DNA of 64,000 nt, from contig NZ_NWSV01000006.1 in the NCBI RefSeq assembly GCF_002531935.1, positions 186,001-250,000 on the forward strand, given 5' to 3'. Below, one piece after another: positions 25,595 to 36,090 of this stretch. Position numbers and translations under genes: made by a program. The stretch comes from Rhizobium chutanense (GTDB lineage: Bacteria; Pseudomonadota; Alphaproteobacteria; Rhizobiales; Rhizobiaceae). How positions within the stretch are numbered: the stretch's first letter is position 1; the number at the start of each line of letters is the position of its first letter. The notes under the pieces are model-generated. The model was not told the origin of the DNA. It saw only the letters and a program-made list of their open reading frames with translations, and made no database searches.

Positions 25595-26677
25595 ATGTCA
25601 GATATCGACCAGCTCAACTCATCGCTGCTCGCGGAAATCGCCGCCGCCAATGACGAGACGGCGCTCGAAGCCGTGCGCGTTTCTGCCCTCGGCAAGAAGG
25701 GCTCCGTTTCCGAACTCCTGAAGACGCTCGGCGCCATGACGCCGGAAGAACGCCAGACCAAGGGTGCGGCGATCAACGTTCTGAAGAATGCGGTGGCCGA
25801 GGCGCTCACCGCCCGCAAGACGACGCTCCGGCAAGAGGCGATCAACGCTCGCCTGAAGGCCGAGACGGTCGATGTCAGCCTGCCAGTACGCTCTTCGCCC
25901 GCCGAGCGCGGCCGTATCCATCCGATCAGCCAGATCGTCGACGAGATCACCGCTATCTTCGCCGATATGGGCTTCTCGATCGCCGAAGGTCCCGACGTCG
26001 AGACGGATTATTACAATTTCACCGCACTGAATTTCCCGGAAGGCCATCCGGCCCGTGAGATGCACGACACCTTCTTCTTCAATCCGGATGAGAATGGCGA
26101 GCGCAAGGTGCTGCGCACCCATACCTCGCCGGTGCAGATCCGTACCATGGAGACGCAGAAACCGCCGATCCGCATCATCATTCCCGGCAAGACCTACCGC
26201 CAGGATTCGGACGCCACGCATTCGCCGATGTTTCATCAGGTCGAGGGCCTGGTCATCGACAAGAAGGCCAATGTCGCCAACATCCGCTGGGTGCTGGAAG
26301 AGTTCTGCAAGACCTTCTTCGAGGTCGACAGTGTGACGATGCGCTTCCGTCCGTCCTTCTTCCCCTTCACCGAGCCTTCTTTCGAGGTCGATATCCAGTG
26401 CGACCGCTCCGGTCCGATCGTCAAGTTCGGCGAAGGCACGGACTGGATGGAGATCCTCGGCTGCGGCATGGTCCACCCGAACGTGCTGCGTTATGGCGGG
26501 CTCGATCCGGACGAATATCAGGGTTTTGCCTGGGGCATGGGCCTCGACCGCATCGCCATGCTGAAATACGGCATGCCCGACCTGCGCGACTTCTTCAACG
26601 CCGACGTCCGCTGGATGACGCATTACGGTTTCCGCCCGCTCGACATGCCGACATTGTTCGGCGGCCTCAGCGTTTGA
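25595..26677 (+). CDS. pheS: phenylalanyl-tRNA synthetase alpha subunit
   Basis: The 360-residue protein has an N-terminal coiled-coil that reaches the tRNA (residues 1-90) and a class II catalytic core: motif 1 near [10 protein letters not shown], motif 2 in [19 protein letters not shown], and motif 3 in [16 protein letters not shown] at 25595 is preceded by GGAAAGAAG. Together with PheT it forms the alpha2beta2 enzyme that charges tRNA-Phe. Confidence 0.97.
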   Translation: MSDIDQLNSSLLAEIAAANDETALEAVRVSALGKKGSVSELLKTLGAMTPEERQTKGAAINVLKNAVAEALTARKTTLRQEAINARLKAETVDVSLPVRSSPAERGRIHPISQIVDEITAIFADMGFSIAEGPDVETDYYNFTALNFPEGHPAREMHDTFFFNPDENGERKVLRTHTSPVQIRTMETQKPPIRIIIPGKTYRQDSDATHSPMFHQVEGLVIDKKANVANIRWVLEEFCKTFFEVDSVTMRFRPSFFPFTEPSFEVDIQCDRSGPIVKFGEGTDWMEILGCGMVHPNVLRYGGLDPDEYQGFAWGMGLDRIAMLKYGMPDLRDFFNADVRWMTHYGFRPLDMPTLFGGLSV

Positions 26678-26693
26678 ACGGAGAATTGAGACG

Positions 26694-29117
26694 ATGAAAT
26701 TCACGCTCTCCTGGCTGAAAGAGCATCTGGAAACCGATGCCACGCTCGATGAAATCTGCACGCGCCTCACTGAGATCGGGCTGGAGGTCGAGGATGTCGA
26801 CGACAAGGCGGCGTTCAAGCCCTTCGTCATCGCCAGAGTGGTCTCGGCGGAAAAACATCCCCAGGCCGATCGGCTGAAAGTGCTGATGGTCGATACCGGT
26901 GCCGGTGCGCCGGTCCAGGTCGTCTGCGGCGCCCCGAATGCGCGCGCCGGTCTCGTCGGCGCCTTCGCGGCGCCCGGAACCTATGTTCCCGGCATCGACG
27001 TGACGCTTACCGTCGGCAATATCCGCGGCGTCGAAAGCCGTGGCATGATGTGCTCCGAAAAGGAGTTGCAGATTTCCGACAGCCACGACGGCATCATCGA
27101 TCTGCCGGAAGATGCGCCGGTCGGTCAGAGTTATGCGACTTATGCCCACCTTGATGACCCGGTCATCGAGATCAATCTGACGCCGAACCGGCCGGACTGC
27201 ACCTCGATCCACGGCATCGCCCGCGATCTCTCGGCGTCTGGCCTCGGCACCCTGAAGACCCGGCCCGTCCCCTCCTTCGCGACCGAAGGCGAGACGCCGG
27301 TAAAGCTGACGCTCGATCTCGACGATCCCAGGCTCTGCCCGGGCTTTTCGCTGCGTCTCGTGCGCGGCGTCAAAAACGGCCCGAGCCCGCGCTGGATGCA
27401 GCAGCGGCTCACCGCCATCGGCCTGCGTCCGATCAACGCGCTGGTCGATATCACCAACTACATGACCTTCGATCAGGGCCGGCCGATGCATGTCTTCGAC
27501 GCCGCCAAGGTCAAGGGCAATCTCACCGTCCGCCGCGCCGCCGAAGGCGAGACCGTGCTGGCGCTGGACCAGCGCGAATACAAGCTCGGCCCGAACAACG
27601 TCGTCATATCGGATGAAGACGGCATCGAATCGATCGGCGGCATCATGGGCGGCGAACATTCCGGCTGCGATGAAAACACCGTCGACGTGCTGATTGAATC
27701 GGCCCTCTGGGACCCGATGAACATCGCCAAGTCGGGCCGCAGCCTCGGCATCATCACCGATGCCCGCTACCGCTTCGAACGCGGCGTCGATCCGGAATAT
27801 ATGGTCCCCGGTCTCGAACGCACCACGGAACTGGTGCTGGAGCTTTGCGGCGGCACTGCTGCCACGGCCGAGGTCGTCGGCTACAAGGGTTACGAGCTGA
27901 AGATCGTCGATTTCCCTTATTCCGAAGTCAAGCGCCTGACCGGCCTCGAGGTTTCGAATGAGGAAAGCGATACGATCCTGACGCGTCTCGGCTTCAAGGT
28001 TTCCGGTTCCGGCGAACGCGTTTCCGTCGCCGTTCCCTCCTGGCGTCCCGATGTCGACGGCAAGGCCGATCTCGTCGAGGAGGTCATGCGCATTCACGGC
28101 GTCGACAATATCAAGCCGGCGCCGCTCGAAAGCCATGCCGCCGTCAACGGCAGGATCCTGACGACACTGCAGATCCGCACCCGCATCGCCAAGCGGGCGC
28201 TTGCGTCGCGCGGCATGCTCGAAGCCGTCACCTGGTCCTTCATTCCGGAAGATCAGGCAAAGCTCTTCGGCGGCGGTTCGCCGGCCTTGAAGCTTGCCAA
28301 TCCGATCGCCGCCGAAATGTCGGATATGCGCCCCTCGCTTCTCCCTGGCCTGTTGAGCGCGGCCCAGCGCAATGCCGACAAGGGTTATGCCGACGTCTCC
28401 ATCTTCGAGGTTTCCGGCACCTATGATAATGACAGGCCGGAGGGTCAGCGCCGCGTTGCCGGCGGCATCCGCCGCGGCACGGCCTCACTATCAGGCGCCG
28501 GGCGCATGTGGTCGAACGCCGCCAAGGGCGGCGGCAAGCCGGTCGACGTCTTCGACGCCAAGGCCGATGCGCTTGCCGTCATCGAAGCCTGCGGCCTGCC
28601 GATGGGCAATATCCAGATCGAGCAGGGTGGCCCGGAATGGTATCATCCCGGCCGCTCCGGCACGATCAAGATGGGGCCGAAGGTGGTGCTCGGCTATTTC
28701 GGCGAATTCCATCCGCTGACGCTGGAGGCGCTCGATGTCTCCGGCGCGCTCTGCGGCTTCGAAGTCTATCTCGACGCGATGCCGGAAGCCAAGCGCAAGG
28801 CAACGCGCACCAAGCCGGCGCTCGAACTTTCACCTTTCCAGGTCGTGCGGCGCGATTTCGCCTTCGTCGTCGATAGGACGGTGGAAGCAGGCGCCATCGT
28901 CAAGGCCGCCACTGGCGCCGACCGCAAGCTGGTGACCGGGGTCAACGTCTTCGACATTTTCGAGGGCGCATCGGTTGGCGAGGGCAAGAAGTCGGTGGCG
29001 ATCGAGGTTCAGATCCAGCCGGTCGAGCGCACGCTGACAGACGAGGATTTCGAAGCGCTGACCCAGAAGATCGTCGCCAGCGTGACGAAATTCACCGGTG
29101 GCGTTCTCAGAAGCTGA
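26694..29117 (+). CDS. pheT: phenylalanyl-tRNA synthetase beta subunit
   Basis: The 807-residue protein carries the expected modules: an EMAP-type tRNA-binding domain (residues ~40-150), the B3/B4 editing domain, the B5 domain, a catalytic-like core, and the C-terminal FDX-ACB anticodon domain (last ~95 residues, [18 protein letters not shown]). It begins 16 bp after pheS, so they are co-transcribed. A hairpin terminator follows. Confidence 0.97.
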   Translation: MKFTLSWLKEHLETDATLDEICTRLTEIGLEVEDVDDKAAFKPFVIARVVSAEKHPQADRLKVLMVDTGAGAPVQVVCGAPNARAGLVGAFAAPGTYVPGIDVTLTVGNIRGVESRGMMCSEKELQISDSHDGIIDLPEDAPVGQSYATYAHLDDPVIEINLTPNRPDCTSIHGIARDLSASGLGTLKTRPVPSFATEGETPVKLTLDLDDPRLCPGFSLRLVRGVKNGPSPRWMQQRLTAIGLRPINALVDITNYMTFDQGRPMHVFDAAKVKGNLTVRRAAEGETVLALDQREYKLGPNNVVISDEDGIESIGGIMGGEHSGCDENTVDVLIESALWDPMNIAKSGRSLGIITDARYRFERGVDPEYMVPGLERTTELVLELCGGTAATAEVVGYKGYELKIVDFPYSEVKRLTGLEVSNEESDTILTRLGFKVSGSGERVSVAVPSWRPDVDGKADLVEEVMRIHGVDNIKPAPLESHAAVNGRILTTLQIRTRIAKRALASRGMLEAVTWSFIPEDQAKLFGGGSPALKLANPIAAEMSDMRPSLLPGLLSAAQRNADKGYADVSIFEVSGTYDNDRPEGQRRVAGGIRRGTASLSGAGRMWSNAAKGGGKPVDVFDAKADALAVIEACGLPMGNIQIEQGGPEWYHPGRSGTIKMGPKVVLGYFGEFHPLTLEALDVSGALCGFEVYLDAMPEAKRKATRTKPALELSPFQVVRRDFAFVVDRTVEAGAIVKAATGADRKLVTGVNVFDIFEGASVGEGKKSVAIEVQIQPVERTLTDEDFEALTQKIVASVTKFTGGVLRS

Positions 29118-29144
29118 GCTCTGCCCGTCTTCCCGCAAACGATG

Positions 29145-29172
29145 GACCGGTCGCGAAAGCGGCCGGTCTTTT
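29145..29172 (+). terminator. terminator after pheT
   Basis: Arms GACCGGTCGC and GCGGCCGGTC (10 bp with one T-G pair) enclose a GAAA loop and are followed by TTTT. It also reaches the stop codon of the converging NTF2-like gene. Confidence 0.85.
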
Positions 29173-29531
29173 CACAGATGCAGATGGTAGAGCTTGCTGA
29201 CGATCGTCCAGCGGCCGTCGATTTTCAGCAGTGAGAGATAGTCCGTAAAGCGCATTCCGGCAAAATCGTCGGTGACCTTGACGCTGGCCGCATCGCCTTC
29301 GACATCGACGTTCTGGATGTCCATGAAGGGCTGCGTGCCGGGCGGTGCCGGCTCCTCCGCCAGGATGGCGGCGATGAATTCGTCGCGCGTCAGCCATTCC
29401 ACCGCATTCTGGTAATGGCCGATGATCGAGCTTTTCGGGTGAAAGGCCTTTTTCAAGGCTGCCTCATTGCCGAAGGCCATGCCTTCGACATAGAGGTGAA
29501 CCGTCTGTTCGACTGCCTGCCTGTCCGACAT
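29172..29531 (-). CDS. NTF2-like (SnoaL-fold) family protein
   Basis: The 119-residue protein has the cone-shaped NTF2 fold pattern: an N-terminal helix (VEQTVHLYVEGMAFGNEAALKKAFHP split across residues 6-31), a short GHY motif, then four strands ending DGRWTIVSKLYHLHL. It resembles putative lumazine-binding/ketosteroid-isomerase-like proteins. Function unknown; no catalytic residues can be assigned with confidence. Confidence 0.85.
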   Translation of the reverse strand: MSDRQAVEQTVHLYVEGMAFGNEAALKKAFHPKSSIIGHYQNAVEWLTRDEFIAAILAEEPAPPGTQPFMDIQNVDVEGDAASVKVTDDFAGMRFTDYLSLLKIDGRWTIVSKLYHLHL

Positions 29532-29585
29532 GTTTTCATCCCGTTTTCCGAGATGACGTTAGATAGTTTCGCCTGCCGCGAAGGC

Positions 29586-29614
29586 AAGCCCGGCCGTTGC
29601 ATCAGGCCGGGCTT
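29586..29614 (-). terminator. terminator between the aldo/keto reductase and NTF2-like genes
   Basis: Perfect 10-bp arms AAGCCCGGCC (29586-29595) and GGCCGGGCTT (29605-29614) with a 9-nt loop. It lies 21 bp downstream of the minus-strand reductase stop; tails in both directions are only moderately T-rich. Confidence 0.7.
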
Positions 29615-29635
29615 TCGCTGTTTGTTTCGTCAGGC

Positions 29636-30714
<1,079 letters not shown>

Positions 30715-30809
30715 GGAGAGGGTCGTTGCGGTACGGACAAACCATATCGCTGCGGCATCGATCAGAAAATACATGCAGTTTTTAACGGGCTGTTCTATCA
30801 TTTCGATCA

Positions 30810-31694
30810 ATGAACAGAACCCAGCTCTCACAACTCGCCGTTCTCGCCGCCGTCTCGGAGCATCGCAGCTTCCGCGCCGCGGCCAAGGAACTTCTCGTTG
30901 CGCCCTCGGCGATCAGCCATGCGATCTCCAGCCTGGAGGAAAGCCTGGGCGTCAGGCTTCTGGCGCGCACCACCCGCAGCGTCGCACCGACGGAAGAGGG
31001 CCGCCTGCTGCTCGAACGGCTGCGTCCGGCGCTGGAGGAGATCGATATTGCCCTTGAGGCCGTCCGCGACACCCGCAGCAAACCGGCGGGAAACCTGCGC
31101 ATCACAGCGCCGCGCTTTGCCTCCGATCTTCTGCTCGCCCCGCGCCTCGGCGATTTTCTCAATCTCTATCCCGATATCACCCTGGAGATCGCCAATGAGG
31201 ATGGTTTCACCGATATCGTCAAGGAAGGTTTCGACGCCGGCTTAAGGCTGGAGGAGAGCCTGGAGGCCGATATGATCGCGGTGAGGTTCTCGCCCAATCT
31301 GACGACTGTCATCGCCGCGTCGCCCGAATATTTCGAGCGCTATCCGAAACCCGAACACCCGCGCGATCTCGTCCATCACCGCTGCATCAAGCGGCGCTTC
31401 ACCAATGGTTCGATCTATCGCTGGGAATTCGAAAAGGATGGGCAGGAACTGGTCGTTGCGGTCGACGGGCCGCTGGTTGTCAGCGAAGACCGGCTGGCTC
31501 TGCTGGCGGCGCTGAACGGCGCCGGCCTTGCCTATCTCTTCGATATGCGGGTGCATGCCGAACTGGCGGGCGGCAGGTTGGTGCGGGTGCTGGAAGACTG
31601 GTGTGCGCCCTATTCCGGGCCGTTTCTCTATTATCCCAGCCGCCGGCAGATGCGGCCGGCGCTGCGCGCCTTCATCGATTTCTTCAAGATGTAG
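30810..31694 (+). CDS. LysR-family transcriptional regulator
   Basis: The 294-residue protein has the N-terminal winged helix-turn-helix (FRAAAKELLVAPSAISHAIS, residues 20-39) and a C-terminal type 2 periplasmic-binding-like ligand domain with TRSVAPTEEGRLLLERLRP at the linker and GFDAGLRLEESLEADM. It belongs to the large group of regulators that lie opposite short-chain or aldo/keto reductase genes and probably controls the adjacent aldo/keto reductase. Confidence 0.92.
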   Translation: MNRTQLSQLAVLAAVSEHRSFRAAAKELLVAPSAISHAISSLEESLGVRLLARTTRSVAPTEEGRLLLERLRPALEEIDIALEAVRDTRSKPAGNLRITAPRFASDLLLAPRLGDFLNLYPDITLEIANEDGFTDIVKEGFDAGLRLEESLEADMIAVRFSPNLTTVIAASPEYFERYPKPEHPRDLVHHRCIKRRFTNGSIYRWEFEKDGQELVVAVDGPLVVSEDRLALLAALNGAGLAYLFDMRVHAELAGGRLVRVLEDWCAPYSGPFLYYPSRRQMRPALRAFIDFFKM

Positions 31695-31745
31695 AGAAGG
31701 ATACGGGCGGCCGGTCGGGCTGAACCGCCGCCCGTTCGCAAGCCG

Positions 31746-32243
31746 TCAGGCAGCTCTAGCCTTCTGGTTTGCCGCCGTGGTGGCAAGCTGCGAGAGGGTC
31801 TTGTCGGTGGCCGTTTCTTCCTGCAGCGTCTGATCGAGCAGGCGGACGGCATCCTTGAGGCCGAGCGTCGCAGCCCAGGTCTTCAGCGTGCCGTAACGGG
31901 CGATTTCATAATGCTCGACGGCCTGGGCCGCGGAGATCAGACCGGCATCGAGTGCCGGGGTACCCTTGAATTCCTCCATGATTTCCTCGCCCTCGGCGAT
32001 AATGCCCTGGATCGCCTCGCAGGTTTTACCCTGGGCGCGCTTGCCGATCAGTTCGAAAACTTGCTGCAGGCGTTCGACCTGACCTTCGGTTTCCTCGCGG
32101 TGTTTTTCGAAGCCTGCCTTCAGTTCGGAAGACTGGGCGGCGCGCGTCATCTTCGGCAGGGCGCGTAGGATCTGCCTTTCGGCAAAATAGATGTCCTTCA
32201 GCGTATCGTAGAAGAGATCTTCCAACGTCTTTTCCTTGGCCAT
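31746..32243 (-). CDS. DUF892 / YciE-YciF ferritin-like protein
   Basis: The 165-residue helical protein has the family start LEDLFYDTLKDIYFAERQIL and metal-ligand candidates in the four-helix bundle (Glu in AERQ, EKHREETEGQVERL, AVEHYEIARYGTL). Family members are stress proteins, induced under osmotic or desiccation stress in enteric bacteria. ATG at 32243 is chosen over an upstream frame start because AAGGA lies ahead and all homology starts there. Confidence 0.88.
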   Translation of the reverse strand: MAKEKTLEDLFYDTLKDIYFAERQILRALPKMTRAAQSSELKAGFEKHREETEGQVERLQQVFELIGKRAQGKTCEAIQGIIAEGEEIMEEFKGTPALDAGLISAAQAVEHYEIARYGTLKTWAATLGLKDAVRLLDQTLQEETATDKTLSQLATTAANQKARAA

Positions 32244-32391
32244 TTTTCTCGATCCTTGTTCCGGGAAAGGCCGCGAATGCGGCGACACATTAAGAAGTGA
32301 AGATCACGCAAATTGTTCCCGGTCGATTTCGGGTGGACTGGAAATCTGCGCCAGGCAATGGTTCCTGCCATCGATGCAGAGGAGAAAAGTC

Positions 32392-33009
32392 ATGCGAAAG
32401 CCGGGTTCGATGAAGGGTCTGGAAGATCTCGGCCGCGTGCGGCTGTCGCAAAACTTCTTCTTCCGCGATTTCCTGCATTCCGAAATCGCCGATTTCTATC
32501 GCATTCCCAATATTCCCGAGGATCCCGATCTGGCGATCGAGGCGGGCAGGAGGCTTTGCCAGGAATTGCTGGAGCCGCTGGAAGCGACATTCGGTCGGCT
32601 GCACATCCGCTCCGGCTATCGCTCGCCCGCCGTCAACCGCTTCGGCAACGAGAACAATCTCAACTGTTCGACCAATGCCGCCACCGCAGCACATCACATC
32701 TGGGATGTCAGGGACTTCGACGGCTGCATGGGCGCGGCAGTCTGCATCGTCGTGCCGTGGATGCTCGACCGCTACCACGACGAAAGCGACTGGCAGCGGC
32801 TCGCCTGGTGGATCCACGACCACCTGCCCTACGCCTCGCTCTGCTTCTTTCCGAAGCTATGGGCCTTCAATATCCAATGGCACGAACGGCCGAAGCGGGT
32901 GATCCAGAGTTATATCAGCCCGCGCGGCATCCTGACCAAGCCGGGCATGGCGAATTGGGAAGGCGATCATTCCGAATGGTATGAGGGATTTCCGGCGCTC
33001 AGAGAGTGA
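32392..33009 (+). CDS. hypothetical protein with M15-like (D-Ala-D-Ala peptidase fold) features
   Basis: The 205-residue protein contains LHIRSGYRSPAVNRFGNEN (residues ~68-86), which resembles the SGYRSxxxN motif of M15 and hedgehog-type peptidases, followed by AAHHIWDVRD, where a zinc His and Asp would be expected, and a late His in NIQWHERPK. The spacing differs from standard VanX/endolysin enzymes, so catalytic activity is not certain. No signal peptide. GAGGAGAAAAGTC precedes the ATG. Confidence 0.7.
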   Translation: MRKPGSMKGLEDLGRVRLSQNFFFRDFLHSEIADFYRIPNIPEDPDLAIEAGRRLCQELLEPLEATFGRLHIRSGYRSPAVNRFGNENNLNCSTNAATAAHHIWDVRDFDGCMGAAVCIVVPWMLDRYHDESDWQRLAWWIHDHLPYASLCFFPKLWAFNIQWHERPKRVIQSYISPRGILTKPGMANWEGDHSEWYEGFPALRE

Positions 33010-33442
33010 TGCGGTAGCGGATATGGCCGTCGCTTTCGACATAGCTGTCGTAGAGCGCCCGTGCCGTCTTGTTCTCTTCGCTCGTATGCCAGTAGAGCCG
33101 CGACCACCCCTCCGCCTTGCCGAGCGCGACGAGATCGTCGATCAGCGCCCGCCCGACGCCTTTTCCCCGAGCCTCGGGATCGACGAACAGGTCTTCGAGA
33201 TAGCAGTCCCTGTTGCGGATCCACGTACCCTCATGGGTGAGATAGAGCGCAAAGCCCATGACCCTGCCGTCGACCTCGGCGACGCGCATTGAAATCGCCG
33301 ACGCCGGATCGAAAACCCGGCGCCATGTCAGATCGCTGATATCGGCATCGACCGTGACCTCGTAAAAGGCGAGATAATCAGCCCAAAGTTCGCGCCAGCG
33401 CGCTTCGTCCTCGGGGTGGGCATCGCGGATCGTCACGGTCAT
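32999..33442 (-). CDS. GNAT-family N-acetyltransferase
   Basis: The 147-residue protein has the full GNAT motif A, CYLEDLFVDPEARGKGVGRALI (in residues 80-101), and motif B with TSEENKTARALYDSY. It resembles the spermidine/diamine acetyltransferase-like group. Its 3' end overlaps the M15-like gene convergently by 11 bp. Substrate unknown. Confidence 0.9.
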   Translation of the reverse strand: MTVTIRDAHPEDEARWRELWADYLAFYEVTVDADISDLTWRRVFDPASAISMRVAEVDGRVMGFALYLTHEGTWIRNRDCYLEDLFVDPEARGKGVGRALIDDLVALGKAEGWSRLYWHTSEENKTARALYDSYVESDGHIRYRITL

Positions 33443-33453
33443 GGGGGTCCTTT

Positions 33454-34401
33454 TCAGGCGCCGGCTTCGTCGAGCAGCGCCATCGCCACATCGGAAAGCG
33501 CAAGTGTCGCCGATTTCACCAGGCTTTCAAGCTGCGAAAGGCTGGTGGCGCTGGCGATCGGCGCCGTCACGCCCTTTTTGCGCAACAGCCAGGCGAGCGA
33601 AATTTCCGCGGGCTTGGCGCCGGTTTCGGCGGAAACCTTGTCGAGCGCGGCCAGAATGCGCAGGCCCTTGTCGTCGAGATATTGCGAAACCCGGCCCTCG
33701 CGGGCGCGGCCCTCAGTATCGGCCTTGCTGCGGTATTTGCCGGTGAGGAAACCGGCGGCGAGGCTGAAATAGGTGATGACGCCGATATCTTGGCCAACGC
33801 AGAGATCGGCGAGCGGCCCCTCGAAGCTCGCGCGCGCGTAGAGATTATATTCCGGCTGCAGCACATCGTACCGCGGCAACCCTGCCTTTTCGGCAGCGTC
33901 GAACGAGGCCTGCAGGAGGTCAGCATCATAATTCGAGCAGCCGATGGCTCGGATCTTGCCCTGCTGCTTCAGCTTGGCATAGGCGCCGAGCGTTTCTTCG
34001 TGCGGCGTATCGGCATCCGGCCAATGCGAGAGATAGAGGTCGATATAGTCGGTCTGCAGCCGGCTGAGCGAATCCTCGACCGCCTTCAGGATATAGCTTT
34101 CCTTGAGCGTCTTTCCCTGTCCCATGTCCGAGCCGACCTTGGTGACGATAACGGCCTTGTCGCGGGAAATTTTGGCCTGCCTCAGCCAGCGCCCGATAAT
34201 CTCCTCGGAATCGCCGCCCTTGTTGCCGGGCACCCATGCCGAATAGACATCCGCCGTATCGATCGTGTTCAGGCCGGCATCGAAAAAGGCGTCGAGAATG
34301 GCGAGGGATGTTTTTTCGTCGGCCGTCCAGCCGAAGACATTGCCGCCGAAGACGATCGGTGAAATCGAGAGACCTGTTTTTCCAAGCCGGCGCATTTCCA
34401 T
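33454..34401 (-). CDS. aldo/keto reductase
   Basis: The 315-residue AKR has Asp48, Tyr53 (TIDTADVYSAW), Lys88 (VIVTKVGS) and His126 (DLYLSHWPD), and PIVFGGNVFGWTADE in the first loop, typical of the YajO/Gfo-like AKR group. GGAGAGCGTC precedes the ATG at 34401; the frame extends four codons to a TTG, which is less likely. It is 11 bp upstream of the GNAT gene on the same strand, so they may share a message. Confidence 0.92.
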   Translation of the reverse strand: MEMRRLGKTGLSISPIVFGGNVFGWTADEKTSLAILDAFFDAGLNTIDTADVYSAWVPGNKGGDSEEIIGRWLRQAKISRDKAVIVTKVGSDMGQGKTLKESYILKAVEDSLSRLQTDYIDLYLSHWPDADTPHEETLGAYAKLKQQGKIRAIGCSNYDADLLQASFDAAEKAGLPRYDVLQPEYNLYARASFEGPLADLCVGQDIGVITYFSLAAGFLTGKYRSKADTEGRAREGRVSQYLDDKGLRILAALDKVSAETGAKPAEISLAWLLRKKGVTAPIASATSLSQLESLVKSATLALSDVAMALLDEAGA

Positions 34402-34459
34402 GACGCTCTCCAATAAGGTGATGCGATTGAAATCGTGGGATCGGCAGAACGCCGCCCCG

Positions 34460-34506
34460 GAGCATGATGCCGAAAAGTGTCAGCGGTTCGGGACGACATC
34501 ATGTTC
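34460..34506. repeat. rhizobial palindromic repeat, copy 2 (GAGCATGATG type)
   Basis: Arms GAGCATGATG (34460-34469) and CATCATGTTC (34497-34506), one G-U pair, around CCGAAAAGTG and GGTTCGGGACGA. Closely similar to 30667-30714. It lies between the divergent reductase and Gfo/Idh/MocA genes. Confidence 0.85.
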
Positions 34507-34624
34507 AGAACCTAGCGCGATCCCGGCATCAGGGAAACCAAACTTCCGTGATTTCCAGTCGCGCCATTGCGCCGCAGCTGGGGCCTGAATAAGGTTCGCG
34601 AACATCAGCTTTGGGAGATTGATC

Positions 34625-35611
34625 ATGTTGCGCTTCGGTATCCTTTCAACGGCGAAGATCGGCCGCGACAATGTCGTTCCGGCGATCCAGGATGCGGAAA
34701 ACTGCGTCGTCACGGCGATTGCCAGCCGTGATCTCACGCGCGCCAGGGAGATGGCAGACCGCTTCTCGGTGCCGCATGCCTTCGGTTCCTATGAGGAGAT
34801 GCTAGCCTCCGACGTCATCGACGCCGTCTATATCCCGCTGCCCACCTCGCAGCATATCGAATGGTCGATCAAGGCAGCCGATGCCGGCAAGCACGTGCTC
34901 TGCGAAAAGCCGATTGCGTTGAAATCAGGCGATATCGACGATGTGATCGCTGCCCGCGACCGCAACCGCGTGGTGGTCAGCGAAGCCTATATGATCACCT
35001 ATTCGCCGGTCTGGCAGAAGGTGCGCGCGCTGATCGCGGAGGGTGCGATCGGTTCGCTCCGGCATGTGCAGGGCGCCTTCACCTATTTCAACCGCGACGC
35101 CGCCAACATGCGCAACATTCCCGAACTTGGTGGTGGCGGCCTTCCTGATATCGGCGTCTATCCCGTCATGAGCACCCGTTTTTCCACCGGCAAGGAGCCG
35201 CTCAGGATCCAGGCGATCACCGAGCGGGATGCGGATTTCGGCACGGACATCTATTCCAGCGTCAAGGCCGATTTCGGCGATTTCGAGTTGAGCTTCTATA
35301 TCTCGACGCAGATGGCCAACCGCCAGGTCATGGTCTTCCACGGCACCGACGGCTATATCGAGGTCAAGTCGCCGTTCAACGCCAATCGCTGGGGGCCGGA
35401 GGAGATCGAGCTCACCGATCGCAGCCACAATGAATCGCGCATCTTCCGCTTCCAGGACAGCCGGCAATACCGGCGTGAGGTCGAAGCCTTCGCCCGGGCG
35501 GTGAAGGATGGCAAGGAAGAGATCGTCACGCTCGAAAATTCGAAGCTGAACCAGAAGGTGATCGACGCAATCTATCGCGCCAGCGAAAAGGACGGCTGGG
35601 AAGCGGTCTAG
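34625..35611 (+). CDS. Gfo/Idh/MocA family oxidoreductase
   Basis: The 328-residue protein has a Rossmann N-terminus ([18 protein letters not shown]), the family motif [10 protein letters not shown] with the catalytic Lys, and a C-terminal substrate domain with [13 protein letters not shown]. It resembles D-xylose/inositol-type NAD(P) dehydrogenases. GGGAGATTGATC precedes ATG at 34625. Likely role: oxidation of a sugar or polyol, substrate not identifiable. Confidence 0.92.
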   Translation: MLRFGILSTAKIGRDNVVPAIQDAENCVVTAIASRDLTRAREMADRFSVPHAFGSYEEMLASDVIDAVYIPLPTSQHIEWSIKAADAGKHVLCEKPIALKSGDIDDVIAARDRNRVVVSEAYMITYSPVWQKVRALIAEGAIGSLRHVQGAFTYFNRDAANMRNIPELGGGGLPDIGVYPVMSTRFSTGKEPLRIQAITERDADFGTDIYSSVKADFGDFELSFYISTQMANRQVMVFHGTDGYIEVKSPFNANRWGPEEIELTDRSHNESRIFRFQDSRQYRREVEAFARAVKDGKEEIVTLENSKLNQKVIDAIYRASEKDGWEAV

Positions 35612-35656
35612 CGCGTAACCCCGAAAATCGGACGAGTTTCGGAAAGGATTACGCGC
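35611..35656. repeat. rhizobial palindromic repeat (GCGCGTAA type)
   Basis: Outer arms GCGCGTAA (35611-35618) and TTACGCGC (35649-35656) flank an inner palindrome CCCCGAAAATCGG...TTTCGGAAAGG. It begins at the stop codon of the oxidoreductase gene. The layout is the same as in the GAGCATGATG-type repeats with different outer arms. Confidence 0.8.
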
Positions 35657-35670
35657 AGATTCAAGGTGTT

Positions 35671-35710
35671 ACAGCGTCCTTTGCGCGTCCGAAAAGACCC
35701 GCGGCGCTGT
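35671..35710. repeat. hairpin repeat (ACAGCG...CGCTGT type)
   Basis: Outer arms ACAGCG (35671-35676) and CGCTGT (35705-35710) enclose a GCGCGTCCGAAAAGACCCGCG hairpin (imperfect). A near-identical hairpin core occurs at 60707-60728 after mtnN. Here it lies just downstream of the minus-strand gtrA gene and may stop transcription. Confidence 0.75.
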
Positions 35711-35712
35711 CA

Positions 35713-36090
35713 TTATTCGGCGCGGAAGACGAAGCGCGAATAGCCGAAGAAGCTGAAGACCATCGAGGCGACGCTGGCGATCACCATGGCCGCAAGCGGC
35801 TGAAGGGCCGGCAGCGATAGCAGAAGTGCGGAATAGAGTCCGTAATTGACCAGCGCTGCCGTCACCCCGACCGAGCCGTAACGGAAACCTTCGGCGGCAA
35901 GCGAACGGCCCGAGCGGTCGAAGGTGAAGCTCCGGTTGAAAGCCCAGGTCGCCGTCATTGCGAAGGCGATTGCGACGAGCCGCGCGAGAAACGGCCCGAG
36001 CGGCGTCAGCTCGAGCAGCATCGAAAGGATGCCGGCATCGACGAGGAAACCGATGCCGCCGGCGATGGCAAAGCGGATGAGCTTTCTCAT
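35713..36090 (-). CDS. GtrA-family membrane protein (putative lipid-linked sugar flippase)
   Basis: The 125-residue protein has four predicted membrane helices and the GtrA landmarks FAIAGGIGFLVDAGIL at the start, TWAFNRSFTF in the middle, and FFGYSRFVFR at the end. GtrA proteins are thought to move undecaprenyl-phosphate-linked sugars to the periplasmic face. Its start overlaps the stop of the glycosyltransferase gene by 4 bp, so the two are coupled. Confidence 0.93.
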   Translation of the reverse strand: MRKLIRFAIAGGIGFLVDAGILSMLLELTPLGPFLARLVAIAFAMTATWAFNRSFTFDRSGRSLAAEGFRYGSVGVTAALVNYGLYSALLLSLPALQPLAAMVIASVASMVFSFFGYSRFVFRAE

